Assembly: GCF_047461615.1 (NCBI RefSeq)
Contig: NZ_JANSHI010000021.1
Span: 1 to 36,562, forward strand
Reading direction: 5' to 3'
Length of the DNA stretch: 36,562 nucleotides
Source: Thermostichus sp047461615
Lineage (GTDB): Bacteria > Cyanobacteriota > Cyanobacteriia > Thermostichales > Thermostichaceae
Shown here: piece by piece, positions 23,438 to 31,205 of the stretch
Position numbering within the stretch: the first letter of the stretch is position 1
Layout of the letters: each line of letters begins with the position of its first letter
The notes under the pieces: generated by a model
Databases searched by the model: none
Told to the model about the DNA's origin: nothing
The model's input: the letters and a program-made list of their open reading frames with translations, nothing else
Translations under genes and position numbers: made by a program

Positions 23438-24019
23438 ATGACCAGCAACAGCGGCTTGTTCAACCGTCGCTTCTTCGAAAACTTCATCCCCCAGCCAGCC
23501 AACAACTCTCTGCAGATTGGCGAGCTGGCCCCTGACTTTGAGCTGCCTAACGTGCAAGGGGATCCCGTGCGCCTATCGGACTACCGCGGCCACAAGCCGG
23601 TGGTTCTGGCCTTTACCCGCATCTTTACGGAAAAGCTCTTCTGCCCCTTCTGCTACCCCCACATCCAGGAGCTGAAGGCCCGCTACGAAGAGATCCGGGC
23701 GCTGGGAGCAGAGCTGCTGATGGTTACCAGCACCGACCCGGTGCAAAGCCAACAGATCCAAGCCGACCTGCAACTACCGTATCCGCTATTGGTGGATCCA
23801 GAGTGCAAAACTTTTCGGCTCTACGGCGTTGGCCAGGCGCTGGGAGCGCCCCTGCCGGCCCAGTTTGTTGTCGATCGCGAGGGGAGGCTGCGCTATAAGC
23901 ATCTCTTCTCCTTTGCCGAGCCCAACGCCAGCACCGACGAAGTGCTGCGGGTCTTGCGGGAGGGGCTGACCAGCGGTTGGGACGGAACCCGTCGAGTGGC
24001 TCCAGTGCCCTTTTTCTAG
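23438..24019 (+). CDS. peroxiredoxin-like (AhpC/TSA) protein
   Basis: 193 residues with a thioredoxin-fold redoxin domain: GELAPDFELPNVQGDPVRLSDYRG, the redox-active region FCPFCYPHI, LLMVTSTDPVQSQQIQ, and PAQFVVDREGRLRYKHLF near the end. The CPFC arrangement is CxxC-like rather than the single peroxidatic Cys in PxxxTxxC of typical 2-Cys peroxiredoxins. It may therefore act as a peroxidase of the AhpC/TSA-like group or as a thiol-disulfide reductase. No signal peptide, so it should be cytoplasmic. Start ATG 23438. It follows the SRPBCC gene by 37 bases in the same direction. Confidence 0.82.
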   Translation: MTSNSGLFNRRFFENFIPQPANNSLQIGELAPDFELPNVQGDPVRLSDYRGHKPVVLAFTRIFTEKLFCPFCYPHIQELKARYEEIRALGAELLMVTSTDPVQSQQIQADLQLPYPLLVDPECKTFRLYGVGQALGAPLPAQFVVDREGRLRYKHLFSFAEPNASTDEVLRVLREGLTSGWDGTRRVAPVPFF

Positions 24020-24057
24020 GCGGTTTCTAGGCAAGCTGGGAAGAGGAGGGAAAAGGG

Positions 24058-24988
24058 GTGGTCTTTGCGCGGCTGGCCCGGAACAGCGCCCGGCAAGCGG
24101 AAGCCCTGGAGGTAGTCCTGCGCCATGCCTGGGACTACATGCGGCGCTTGCTCTCCTTGGGCAAGGCGGAAGAGCCGCAACTGCCGCCGCCTCTGGTGCT
24201 GCGCAACATCCTGGTGGATTTGGGGCCGGTTTACGTGAAGCTAGGCCAGTTCTAAGCACCCGCCTCGATCTGCTGCCGCGGGAGTACATCGAGCCCTCAG
24301 CAGCCTGCAGAGCAATGTGCCCCCCGTGCCCTGGAACGCGGTGGAGATCCTGCTGCGCCAGCAGTTGCGCCAGCCGCTGGAGCGGGTCTTCAGCAGCCTT
24401 GACACAGGAGCGGTGGCAGCGGGATCCATCCGGTTGGGCTCTGGTCGCCTCGCTCTCTTGGACTGCGGCATGATTGGGCGGCTGGATCCCTGCCCACAGC
24501 CGATTGTGCTGGAGCTGATTTTGGCTATCGTCAGCCTGGATGCCCAGCGCTGTGCCGAGCTGACTCTGGAACTGGCCCTGCCGGAAAGTCCCAGGGGCAG
24601 CTTGCGGGCCCTGATGGCAGACGTATTTCGGCAGCAGTTGCTGGGGAAAGCTCCCCTACCTTCGTTGCTGCGCAGGGCCCTGGAGCTGAAAAACCTCTCC
24701 CTGCAATCTTCGCGGCAATTGGAAGTGCTGCTTAGCCGCATCACACTTCGGAAACCCAACGCTGGAACCTGACGGTGCAGGATCTGGAAGGCCTGCGCAG
24801 CAGCCTGGATCAGTCAGCCAACTGCCTCTCCTAGTGGTTGGATCCCTGATTATCGGCGCCGCCATCATCTCGGCGCAAACCCAGTGCTTTCAGGTCTTCT
24901 AGCTGAGCGAGCTGCTTTTTGGCGCCGCCAGCTGCTGGGCCTATGGCTTATCCTGAGCATCCTCCGCTCCGGTCGCCTGCGTGGCTAA
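24058..24988 (+). pseudogene. decayed ABC1/AarF/UbiB-family kinase
   Basis: Pieces of one ABC1-family protein lie in order but in different frames. The first (24058-24255) ends LGPVYVKLGQF at a stop. LSTRLDLLPREYIE follows in another frame. A third (about 24317-24772) has VPWNAVEILLRQQLRQPLERVFSSLD, then abruptly LALLDCGMIGRLDP and LAIVSLDAQRCAELTLELA. A C-terminal piece (DLEGLRSSLDQSAN, VVGSLIIGAAIISAQT, LILSILRSGRLRG) ends at TAA 24986-24988. Between SSLD and ALLDCGM about 150 residues of kinase core are gone, including the expected VAVKVQRP, HGDPHPGN and catalytic regions. Several frameshifts and one large deletion show it is non-functional. Intact members support quinone biosynthesis or lipid handling. 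Confidence 0.85.
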
Positions 24989-25495
24989 TCCCCAGGCCAG
25001 CTGCATAGGTATCCCTGTGCTCGGGATGTTTGCGAAACAACAAAAAAGCGGTATCAACGCCTTTGCGAGCGCCTTCAAGGATCCAGGAAAGGCCCATTTT
25101 TCCGTTACCCGCTCGATGCCTTGCGCTACAAGGCTTTCAGGCTCTCACTGCCCCTCTCCAAGGCCACTTTTTGCCCTTTTCGACCGACCCCCTCGCAAAT
25201 GGGTCTTGTACCCCTTGCCCTGCTTGGCTTCAATCGAGGAGCAGTCCTAGTGCTGGCTCTGCTGGCTAGGGGCTCTGCCCCGAAAGCTAGGGCTGTTCTC
25301 CCTTCGGGGGGATTCCTAGAAATTGGAAACTACTCGATAATGATCCGGTCGGCCATTTGGCCGCCTCGCGTTCCCCCTTCGGGAGGATCCCTAGAAGTTG
25401 AAAACGCCAGGCATTACCTACCGGCAAAGCGCGGGGCTTGGCTGTAGCTCCCCCTTCGGGGGGATGAAAATTGGAAAGGAATCGGAAACGTCCCT
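24989..25495. other. intergenic stretch with hairpin repeats
   Basis: About 500 bases between the pseudogene and pdxA hold no credible gene; the overlapping frames on both strands have low-complexity, repeat-driven translations. The right half carries three copies of a small hairpin repeat (listed separately). The left half is unremarkable apart from C/T-rich tracts. Confidence 0.5.
25297..25478. repeat. three copies of a short CCCTTCGGGGG hairpin repeat
   Basis: Copies at about 25297-25330, 25371-25404 and 25448-25478 share CCCTTCGGG(G/A)GGAT, then (CCTAGAA)(A/G)TTGAAA/TTGGAAA. The third copy lacks the CCTAG part. Each begins with a C4-5 TTCG-loop G4-5 hairpin, stable in RNA. The copies are 74-77 bases apart with unrelated spacers, so this is not a CRISPR array. 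The last copy lies 18 bases before the pdxA start. Confidence 0.8.
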
Positions 25496-26548
25496 GTGAG
25501 CTTGGTGCTGCCAAAGCTCGCCCTGACGTTGGGAGATCCGGCGGGGATTGGGCCAGAGATTGTGCTCAAGGCGCTGGCGGATCCCCAAGTGCAGGCCTGC
25601 GCCCAGATAACGGTGGTGGGCGAGCGGCAGGTTTTGCAGGCTACCTACCGTCTCTTGAAAGCAAAAGGGGTAGCGGATCCCTTAGCTGACCCAGAAGGGA
25701 TTCCAGTCCTAGAGTGCGGCAGCGGCTTCCACCTAGAGCCCTCTGGCGTGGGCCGGGGGGATACCCAGAGCGGAGCGGCTAGCTTTGTCTACCTGAAAAC
25801 GGCTGTTGAAGGGGCGCTGCAAGGCCAGTTCCAGGGGATCGTGACCGCCCCCATTGCCAAATACCTCTGGCACCAAGCGGGCTACCCCTTCCCCGGCCAA
25901 ACAGAGGTACTGGCCCAGCTCAGCGGGCGCGAGTGCTACGGGATGCTGTTTGTGGCCCGTTCTCCCCACAGCGGCTGGCAGATGCGGGTTCTACTGGCCA
26001 CCACCCACATCCCCTTGAGCCAGGTGCCCCTCACCCTCACCCCAGAGCTGGTGCGTAGGAAGTTGGACTTGCTGGCGGGATCCCTGCGCGAGCTCTTTGG
26101 GATTGGCGATCCCGTAATTGCCGTGGCTGGCCTCAACCCCCATGCCGGCGAACGGGGGCAACTGGGTTCAGAAGAACAGGAGTGGCTGGCGGAGCTGCTA
26201 GGTACCTATCCCCACGCCAGAATCTGGGGGCCGCTCCCCCCCGATACGATGTGGCTAGCTCCCGCCCAAGCCTGGTATGGTCAAGGGTCTCCCGCCGTGG
26301 CCGATGCCTACCTGGCCCTCTACCACGACCAAGGCCTGATCCCGGTGAAGCTGCTGGCGTTTGACCGAGCCGTCAACCTAACCCTGGGGCTGCCCTTTAT
26401 TCGCACCTCCCCCGACCACGGCACTGCCTTTGACATAGCTGGACAGGGGGTGGCCCGCGCCGAGAGCCTCAAGCAGGCCATCCTACTGGCAGCCGAACTG
26501 GTCCCTACGGCCGCCGCAGCGTCTCGATCCCTTCAGGGCCAGCGATAA
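25496..26548 (+). CDS. pdxA: 4-hydroxythreonine-4-phosphate dehydrogenase
   Basis: 350 residues. PdxA motifs: LALTLGDPAGIGPEIVLKAL at the N-terminus, GIVTAPIAKYLWHQAGYPFPGQTE, the metal-binding GLNPHAGERGQLGSEE, LYHDQGLIPVKLLAFD and SPDHGTAFDIAGQG. The conserved His residues in TTHIPL, NPHAGE and YHDQG are present. PdxA oxidises 4-phosphohydroxy-L-threonine in the DXP-dependent vitamin B6 route. The start is GTG 25496 (VSLVLPKLALTLGDP); no strong ribosome site is seen, and the region upstream is a repeat hairpin. Its 3' end overlaps rpiA tail to tail by 44 bases. Confidence 0.95.
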   Translation: MSLVLPKLALTLGDPAGIGPEIVLKALADPQVQACAQITVVGERQVLQATYRLLKAKGVADPLADPEGIPVLECGSGFHLEPSGVGRGDTQSGAASFVYLKTAVEGALQGQFQGIVTAPIAKYLWHQAGYPFPGQTEVLAQLSGRECYGMLFVARSPHSGWQMRVLLATTHIPLSQVPLTLTPELVRRKLDLLAGSLRELFGIGDPVIAVAGLNPHAGERGQLGSEEQEWLAELLGTYPHARIWGPLPPDTMWLAPAQAWYGQGSPAVADAYLALYHDQGLIPVKLLAFDRAVNLTLGLPFIRTSPDHGTAFDIAGQGVARAESLKQAILLAAELVPTAAAASRSLQGQR

Positions 26549-27197
26549 TGGCCTCGGTGGCCATGCCGATAAACAGGCCGTGCTCCACTACCCCCACCGT
26601 TGCTTTGAGTTGCTCAGCTAGCTTGGCTGGATCGGCAATAGGGCCAAACTGGCAGTCGAGGATGTAGTGCTGCTCGTCGGTGAGGTAGGGATCCCCGTCG
26701 GCCGTGCGCCGCAGCACCGCCTGGCAGCCCAGGGCTTCCACCCGCGCCAGGGTGGTCTTCCAGCCAAAGCGCACCACCTCCACCGGCACTGGGAAGCGCG
26801 TGCCTAGCTGCGCCACCTTCTTGGAGGCGTCGGCAATGATGATTAGCTCGGCGGCGCTGGCCTCCACCAGTTTCTCCCGCAGCAGGGCTCCCCCTGCCCC
26901 CTTGATGAGATTGAGGGATCCCACCTCAATTTCATCAGCTCCATCGATGGCCAGATCCAAGCGGGGCTGCTCTTCCAGCGTGGCCAGCGGGATCCCTAGA
27001 GAGCGGGCCTGTTCTGCCGTGCGCTCGGAAGTGGGCACCCCGATGAACTGCAGCCCCTCCTTTCGCATGCGCTGGGCTAGGGCGCTCACCGCAAAGGCGG
27101 CTGTGGAGCCCGTCCCCAGGCCCACCACCATGCCTGACTGTACCCGCTGGGCTGCTGCCTGGGCTGCCGCCTGTTTCAGCTCCTCAGAACTAGCCAT
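26505..27197 (-). CDS. rpiA: ribose-5-phosphate isomerase A
   Basis: 230 residues from ATG 27197 (MASSEELKQAAAQAAA); a TTG at 27218 would add seven residues. Motifs are VVGLGTGSTAAFAV (phosphate loop), DLAIDGADEIE, KGAGGALLREKLVE, and ADASKKVAQLG near the active site. It interconverts ribose-5-phosphate and ribulose-5-phosphate in the Calvin and pentose phosphate cycles. The last 44 bases overlap the 3' end of convergent pdxA, so the transcripts are complementary there. Upstream, rimO ends only about 30 bases away in the same direction, so rimO-rpiA may be one transcription unit. Confidence 0.95.
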   Translation of the reverse strand: MASSEELKQAAAQAAAQRVQSGMVVGLGTGSTAAFAVSALAQRMRKEGLQFIGVPTSERTAEQARSLGIPLATLEEQPRLDLAIDGADEIEVGSLNLIKGAGGALLREKLVEASAAELIIIADASKKVAQLGTRFPVPVEVVRFGWKTTLARVEALGCQAVLRRTADGDPYLTDEQHYILDCQFGPIADPAKLAEQLKATVGVVEHGLFIGMATEAIIAGPEGIETLRRP

Positions 27198-27227
27198 CCT
27201 ATTCCCGCTGGAGTCCAACTTGCTATT

Positions 27228-28628
27228 CTACCGCCCACTCCAACTAAAGCCCTGCGGCGCCTCCACCACCTGGCCAAAGAGATCGTAGGGCTCGGCCCGC
27301 GTAATCTGGACCGGCACCAGGGATCCCAGGGATCCGGGCCCGCGCACATACACCACCCCGTCCACCTCAGGGGCAAAGCGGGGGGAGCGGCCAATCCACT
27401 CGCCCGTGCGGGGGTTTTCCTGCTCCAGGAGCACAGGCACCACCTGCCCCACCTGCTCGCGGTTGCGGCGGAAGGCGATCCCCTGCTGCAGCTGCATCAG
27501 GCGGGCGCGGCGCTCTTTTTTGACGCGCTCAGGCACTTGGTGAGGAAGGTGGTAGGCAGGCGTGCCTTCTTCGGGAGAAAAGGTAAACACCCCCACATGG
27601 TCAAATTGGTGGCGCTGCACAAAGTCCAACAGATGCTGGAAGTGCTCCTCTGTCTCGCCAGGAAAGCCGACGATGAAGCTGGTGCGCAGCACGGCCTTGG
27701 GTAGGGCCTGACGCAGCCGCTCGATCAACCGGTCGTTGACCTGGTCCTGCCAGGGGCGGTTCATGGCCTTGAGGATCTCGGGGTGGCTGTGCTGCAGCGG
27801 CAGATCTAGGTAGAGCAAGAAATTGGGGGTCTCCTGAATGGCCTCTACCACTGCCGGAGTAATGCCCGTAGGGTAGGCATAGAGCATGCGGACCCAGGGA
27901 ATAGGGATCTTGCCCAGAGCACGGATGAGCTCAGCCAGCCGCGGCTCCCCGTAGAGGTCGATCCCGTAGTTGGTGGTGATCTGGGAAATGAGAATCAGCT
28001 CCTGCACCCCTTCTGCAGCCAGTTGTTCGGCCTCCCGCAGGATGGACTCGATGGGGCGAGAGCGTTGCTTGCCCCGCAGGTGGGGGATGATGCAGAAAGA
28101 GCAGCGATAGTCACACCCCTCGGCCACCCGCAGGTAGGCCACTGGCGCGTGGGTAGTGCGATAGCGGGGGACAGTCTCATCGGCAATGTAGTCCAAGCTG
28201 GAGGTGACGGCATTAACCCGCTCTCCCCGCTCCACCCGCTCCATAACCTGGACAATCTGGTGGTAGTCGCCCGTGCCCACAATGGCCACCGCCTCTGGGA
28301 TCTCCCGCAGCAGCTCCTCCTGGAAGTGCTGCGCCAAGCAGCCAGCGATGATGAGCTTCTTGCCCTGCACTGCCAGCTCCATCAAGGTGCTGACCGACTC
28401 CCGCCGCGCCGCTTCGATGAAGCTGCAGGTGTTGACGATAACGTAGTCGGCGCTTTCTTCATCCCCCTCCACCCGGTAGCCCGCCTGGGCCAGCAGGCCC
28501 ATCATGTGTTCCGTGTCCACGCGGTTTTTCTCACAGCCCAGATGCACAACGGCAACAGCCGGCGCTTCCTTTGGGGAGGCGGCAGGGCTGCGAGAGGGCG
28601 TAGGCAGAGCGGTTTCCAACCGGTTCAT
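27228..28628 (-). CDS. rimO: ribosomal protein S12 methylthiotransferase RimO
   Basis: 466 residues from ATG 28628 (MNRLETALPTPSRS); upstream TTG starts (28670) are less likely. The UPF0004 domain carries the three cluster cysteines in HLGCEKNRVDTE, VNTCSF and AGCLAQ. The radical SAM CxxxCxxC is in GCDYRCSFCIIP. A C-terminal TRAM domain (VGQVVPVLLEQENPRTGEW) completes the family layout. The HLGCEKNRVDTEHMMG start and overall length fit RimO better than MiaB. It methylthiolates an aspartate of ribosomal protein S12 using AdoMet and two 4Fe-4S clusters. Confidence 0.92.
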   Translation of the reverse strand: MNRLETALPTPSRSPAASPKEAPAVAVVHLGCEKNRVDTEHMMGLLAQAGYRVEGDEESADYVIVNTCSFIEAARRESVSTLMELAVQGKKLIIAGCLAQHFQEELLREIPEAVAIVGTGDYHQIVQVMERVERGERVNAVTSSLDYIADETVPRYRTTHAPVAYLRVAEGCDYRCSFCIIPHLRGKQRSRPIESILREAEQLAAEGVQELILISQITTNYGIDLYGEPRLAELIRALGKIPIPWVRMLYAYPTGITPAVVEAIQETPNFLLYLDLPLQHSHPEILKAMNRPWQDQVNDRLIERLRQALPKAVLRTSFIVGFPGETEEHFQHLLDFVQRHQFDHVGVFTFSPEEGTPAYHLPHQVPERVKKERRARLMQLQQGIAFRRNREQVGQVVPVLLEQENPRTGEWIGRSPRFAPEVDGVVYVRGPGSLGSLVPVQITRAEPYDLFGQVVEAPQGFSWSGR

Positions 28629-28776
28629 AGCCACAGGAGAGGCCGAGAGAATGGCAACAATAGACAACAAATGAATTGGGAAAATTGAGGCCTTCCTATT
28701 CTAGTTCTAGTTGGGTTTCGCTTCTAAAGGCGGGGAGGAGGACTGTCCATCTTGTCTACCTCCCCTGCCAACCAGC

Positions 28777-29592
28777 TCAATCGGGATAACCCCCAAATTG
28801 AACCCACACCAAGCCGAGAGCCACAGCCACCGCCAGCCCCGTGGCTGCCCAGCTCCAGGGATCCCTTGCCATCTCTTCTGGGAGCAGAGGTGCTCTTCCA
28901 TAGCCCCTCAGGCGCAGCGCCTGATAGACCCGCTCGGAGCGCTCGTAGCTGCGCACCAGGAGAGTGCCCACTGCAGCAGCCAGGAAGGGCAGGTCTTGTC
29001 GCAAGGCCAGGTCCGGACGCCACAGGGATCCCCGCGGTCGCCAGCCCCTCAGCCGAGCTGCCCGCTGCATCCGCTGCCACTGGGTAGCCACCTCCTGCAA
29101 ATAGCGCTGGGTTAGCCAAGCCAGTTCCAGGAGTAGGTCGGGGATCCCCAAAGCCCCTAGGGCTGCCAACAGGGCCGGCAGAGGGGTGGTCTCCCCCAGC
29201 AGCATTGCCAGGGCCAACAGCGCCAGGCTGCGCCCGCCAAGGCAAAGCGCCCTCTCCAGCCCCTCCCAGCGCAAAGCCAAGGAGCCCCACTGCCAGAGGA
29301 AGGTCTCCCCAACGGCAAAAGGCAAGAAGAGGACGAAGGCTATCAACAAAACTCCTGGGGCGGCCAGCCGTCTTAGCCCTCGGCGCAGGGGCAAGCCGGA
29401 GAGCGCCCAAAGAAGAGCCACCAACACCCAAACTAGGGGTAGCAAGGCCAAGCGCTGCACCTGGGCAAAAGCCGCCATCAATGCCAGTAGGCCAACCACC
29501 TTGGGCAGAGGCCGCCAGCGGTGGAGCCAAGGGGAGGAAAAACTCCTGGAGGCGAGAGGCGGGCAGGGCAGATTAGCCTTAGAGCTTTTCAT
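28777..29592 (-). CDS. cbiQ: ECF-type cobalt/nickel transporter membrane subunit CbiQ
   Basis: 271 residues, highly hydrophobic, with about five to six membrane helices. The C-terminal signature LVRSYERSERVYQALRLRGYG matches the EcfT/CbiQ family coupling helix region (two Ala/Gly-Arg-Gly-type motifs that contact the ATPase). CbiQ links the substrate-binding CbiM to the CbiO ATPases. The start ATG 29592 overlaps the end of cbiM by 14 bases, so they are coupled. The overlapping frame at 28724-29530 is a GC-rich shadow. No CbiO ATPase follows; downstream is rimO. Confidence 0.88.
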   Translation of the reverse strand: MKSSKANLPCPPLASRSFSSPWLHRWRPLPKVVGLLALMAAFAQVQRLALLPLVWVLVALLWALSGLPLRRGLRRLAAPGVLLIAFVLFLPFAVGETFLWQWGSLALRWEGLERALCLGGRSLALLALAMLLGETTPLPALLAALGALGIPDLLLELAWLTQRYLQEVATQWQRMQRAARLRGWRPRGSLWRPDLALRQDLPFLAAAVGTLLVRSYERSERVYQALRLRGYGRAPLLPEEMARDPWSWAATGLAVAVALGLVWVQFGGYPD

Positions 29593-30223
29593 CCTCCCCC
29601 AAAAGCTGCGGCTGTACCCGCTGCAAGAACAGCACCACCCAACGGGTAAACAGCCCCTCCACCCCTGCCAGCGGCAGATGAGCTGCCATCAAGCCGGCCA
29701 GGGCCAAGCGCTCTGCGGACGTGGAAGGGATCCCCTCGCTGTACAGCGCCGCCAGCACCACGCCGTAAAATAGCAGCGCCGCCAGCACCACCCCTGCAGC
29801 TCCTGCCCAAAAGGCAGCCCAGCCCGTTCCCAGCCGCCGCCGGCTTGCTTGAAAGATCCCTCCTGCCAGAAGCGCCGGGATCCCCAAGATGGCGGCGTTG
29901 ATCCCCAGGGTGGTCAGCCCTCCATGCCCGAAAGCCACGGCCTGAAAGAACAGGCCCACCAGGATGGCCGGGTAGGCCAAGACCCCCAAGAGCACGCCCA
30001 TTAGGCCATTGAGCAGCAGGTGCAGGCTGGTTGGAGGAAAGGGCAGGTGAATGGAGGAGGCGACAAAAAAAGCCGCTGTCAGCAGCGCTGCCTTGGGGAG
30101 CGGGCGGCGGGGATCCCTTTCCAGCCGCTGCAGGCGGCCCAGGCTGTAGCCGGTGATCAAGACGGTGAGGCCATAGCCTCCCAACCACAGGGGCGCTGGC
30201 AAAAGGCCCTCGCTGATGTGCAT
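29579..30223 (-). CDS. cbiM: ECF-type cobalt/nickel transporter substrate-binding subunit CbiM
   Basis: 214 residues from ATG 30223, giving MHISEGLLP. The conserved N-terminal Met-His-Ile places His2 as a metal ligand, which fixes this start; the longer frame to 30505 is a shadow of the neighbour. Several membrane helices follow, with SSIHLPFPPTSLHLLLNGLMG and FQAVAFGHGGLTTLGINA, both family signatures. It binds Ni2+ or Co2+ at the membrane and passes it inward with CbiQ. Sequence alone does not separate nickel from cobalt. It lies between the accessory gene (two-base gap) and cbiQ (overlap). Confidence 0.92.
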   Translation of the reverse strand: MHISEGLLPAPLWLGGYGLTVLITGYSLGRLQRLERDPRRPLPKAALLTAAFFVASSIHLPFPPTSLHLLLNGLMGVLLGVLAYPAILVGLFFQAVAFGHGGLTTLGINAAILGIPALLAGGIFQASRRRLGTGWAAFWAGAAGVVLAALLFYGVVLAALYSEGIPSTSAERLALAGLMAAHLPLAGVEGLFTRWVVLFLQRVQPQLLGEDEKL

Positions 30224-30225
30224 GG

Positions 30226-30759
30226 CTAGTCCTGCTCCAGAGCAGCAGCGCCGACTTCGGAGCTTGGCCGTTCTCCACCCACAGAGGCGGCAGGGCGGGG
30301 CCGCAAGAAAAACAGCGCTGTGCCTAAGCAGCCCCAGATAACGCAGGCAGCCATGACCCCCCGCTGCAGAGGCCCAAAGCCAGGGGAGGAAGGGCTGGGG
30401 GTCCCTAACGCCTCCCCAACCGGCACCTTCACCACTACGCCGTGCCCCGCCTGGCGAATGTGCACCTGCCACAGGCCCTTGAGCTCCGGATCCGGCTGCA
30501 GCCAAAACCGGCCCTGGGCGTCCGTCTGCCCCTCCTGCCAGGGAGTGCTGGGATTGCTAGGTGCAAACACCGTTACCTGCGCCGAACGCATCGGCTCGCC
30601 TGTATCGTAGCGGGCCTGGATCTCGAACGTGGGAACTGCTCGCCAAGAGGCCTCCACCCCGTGTCCCCAAGCCGGGGCAGCCAGAAGCAAGCCAAAAGCC
30701 AGCCAGCTCAATTGCCAGCAAGAGTGGAAAGGGGCGCGACTTGGCCAGACTGGGTTCAT
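30226..30759 (-). CDS. NikL/CbiN-like accessory protein of the metal transporter
   Basis: 177 residues from ATG 30759 (MNPVWPSRAPF); a TTG at 30786 is an alternative. Layout: N-terminal signal/anchor (QLSWLAFGLLLAAPAWGHGVEA), an extracytoplasmic beta-sandwich domain resembling carboxypeptidase-regulatory or NikL-type domains (ARYDTGEPMRSAQVTVFAP; DAQGRFWLQPDP), a C-terminal membrane helix (GVMAACVIWGCLGTALFFL) and a polar tail. The processed protein would start near GHGVEA, a His that may bind metal. Its stop is two bases from the cbiM start. Such extra components occur in nickel-type CbiMQO relatives, giving a slight lean to nickel. Confidence 0.75.
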   Translation of the reverse strand: MNPVWPSRAPFHSCWQLSWLAFGLLLAAPAWGHGVEASWRAVPTFEIQARYDTGEPMRSAQVTVFAPSNPSTPWQEGQTDAQGRFWLQPDPELKGLWQVHIRQAGHGVVVKVPVGEALGTPSPSSPGFGPLQRGVMAACVIWGCLGTALFFLRPRPAASVGGERPSSEVGAAALEQD

Positions 30760-30786
30760 CGCTAAGCAAAGGATAGAGGACAACAA

Positions 30787-31205
30787 AAGCCAACGGGACT
30801 TGAGGGCAAAGACCTACGTCAAGAACCCCGTCCTGCCGAGGCAATCAGGCGAACCCCAGCGCTGCCTTTGAGGCCGTCCTTGAAGGGCAGCCTGTCATTC
30901 CCAAACAGGTGGTCGAAGTGGAAGGCGGCTTCCCAGTCCGCCACCTGGCCTCCCGGACAAGACCCTTGTGCTCTTCTCCCACCTACTCGCCACAGACGAG
31001 GGCCAGCTCAGGACTGAACTTGAGCACACATGGGATCCCCTCCGCCTCCCTTTTTGCTGTTCAGGCTCTACCCTTGATCCAGAGAGAGTAGCCCTTCGAC
31101 GGACCCTCCAGCGCCGGCATTTGTCGCTTGGCCCAGGCAGTCCTGCTCTACCGAACCACAGATTTCTTCACCCTTACAATCCCCCGCTGGGGCATCCCCC
31201 AGAAA
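30787..31205. other. intergenic region upstream of the metal transporter, possible decayed gene
   Basis: About 420 bases upstream of the transporter operon. I looked for a cobalamin riboswitch (GCCACTG box and AGCCAGGA-type B12 box) and found none. On the plus strand, coding-like pieces occur in two frames (AVLEGQPVIPKQVVEVEGGFP, then TLVLFSHLLATDEGQL-like), suggesting a degraded gene of unknown family. There is no intact gene. Confidence 0.35.

Noticed and set aside
25297..25478. CRISPR array
   Set aside because: Only three imperfect units, internally palindromic with variable tails, and no cas genes nearby.
28724..29530. 268-codon minus-strand frame overlapping cbiQ
   Set aside because: Gly/Pro/Ala-rich shadow frame; the other frame carries the CbiQ signature and membrane helices.
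29579..30505. 308-codon form of CbiM
   Set aside because: The upstream part is antisense-like GC-rich sequence overlapping the accessory gene; the family starts at MHISEG (30223).
30787..31205. Cobalamin riboswitch upstream of the metal transporter
   Set aside because: The conserved B12-box and GCCACTG core are not present on the minus strand.
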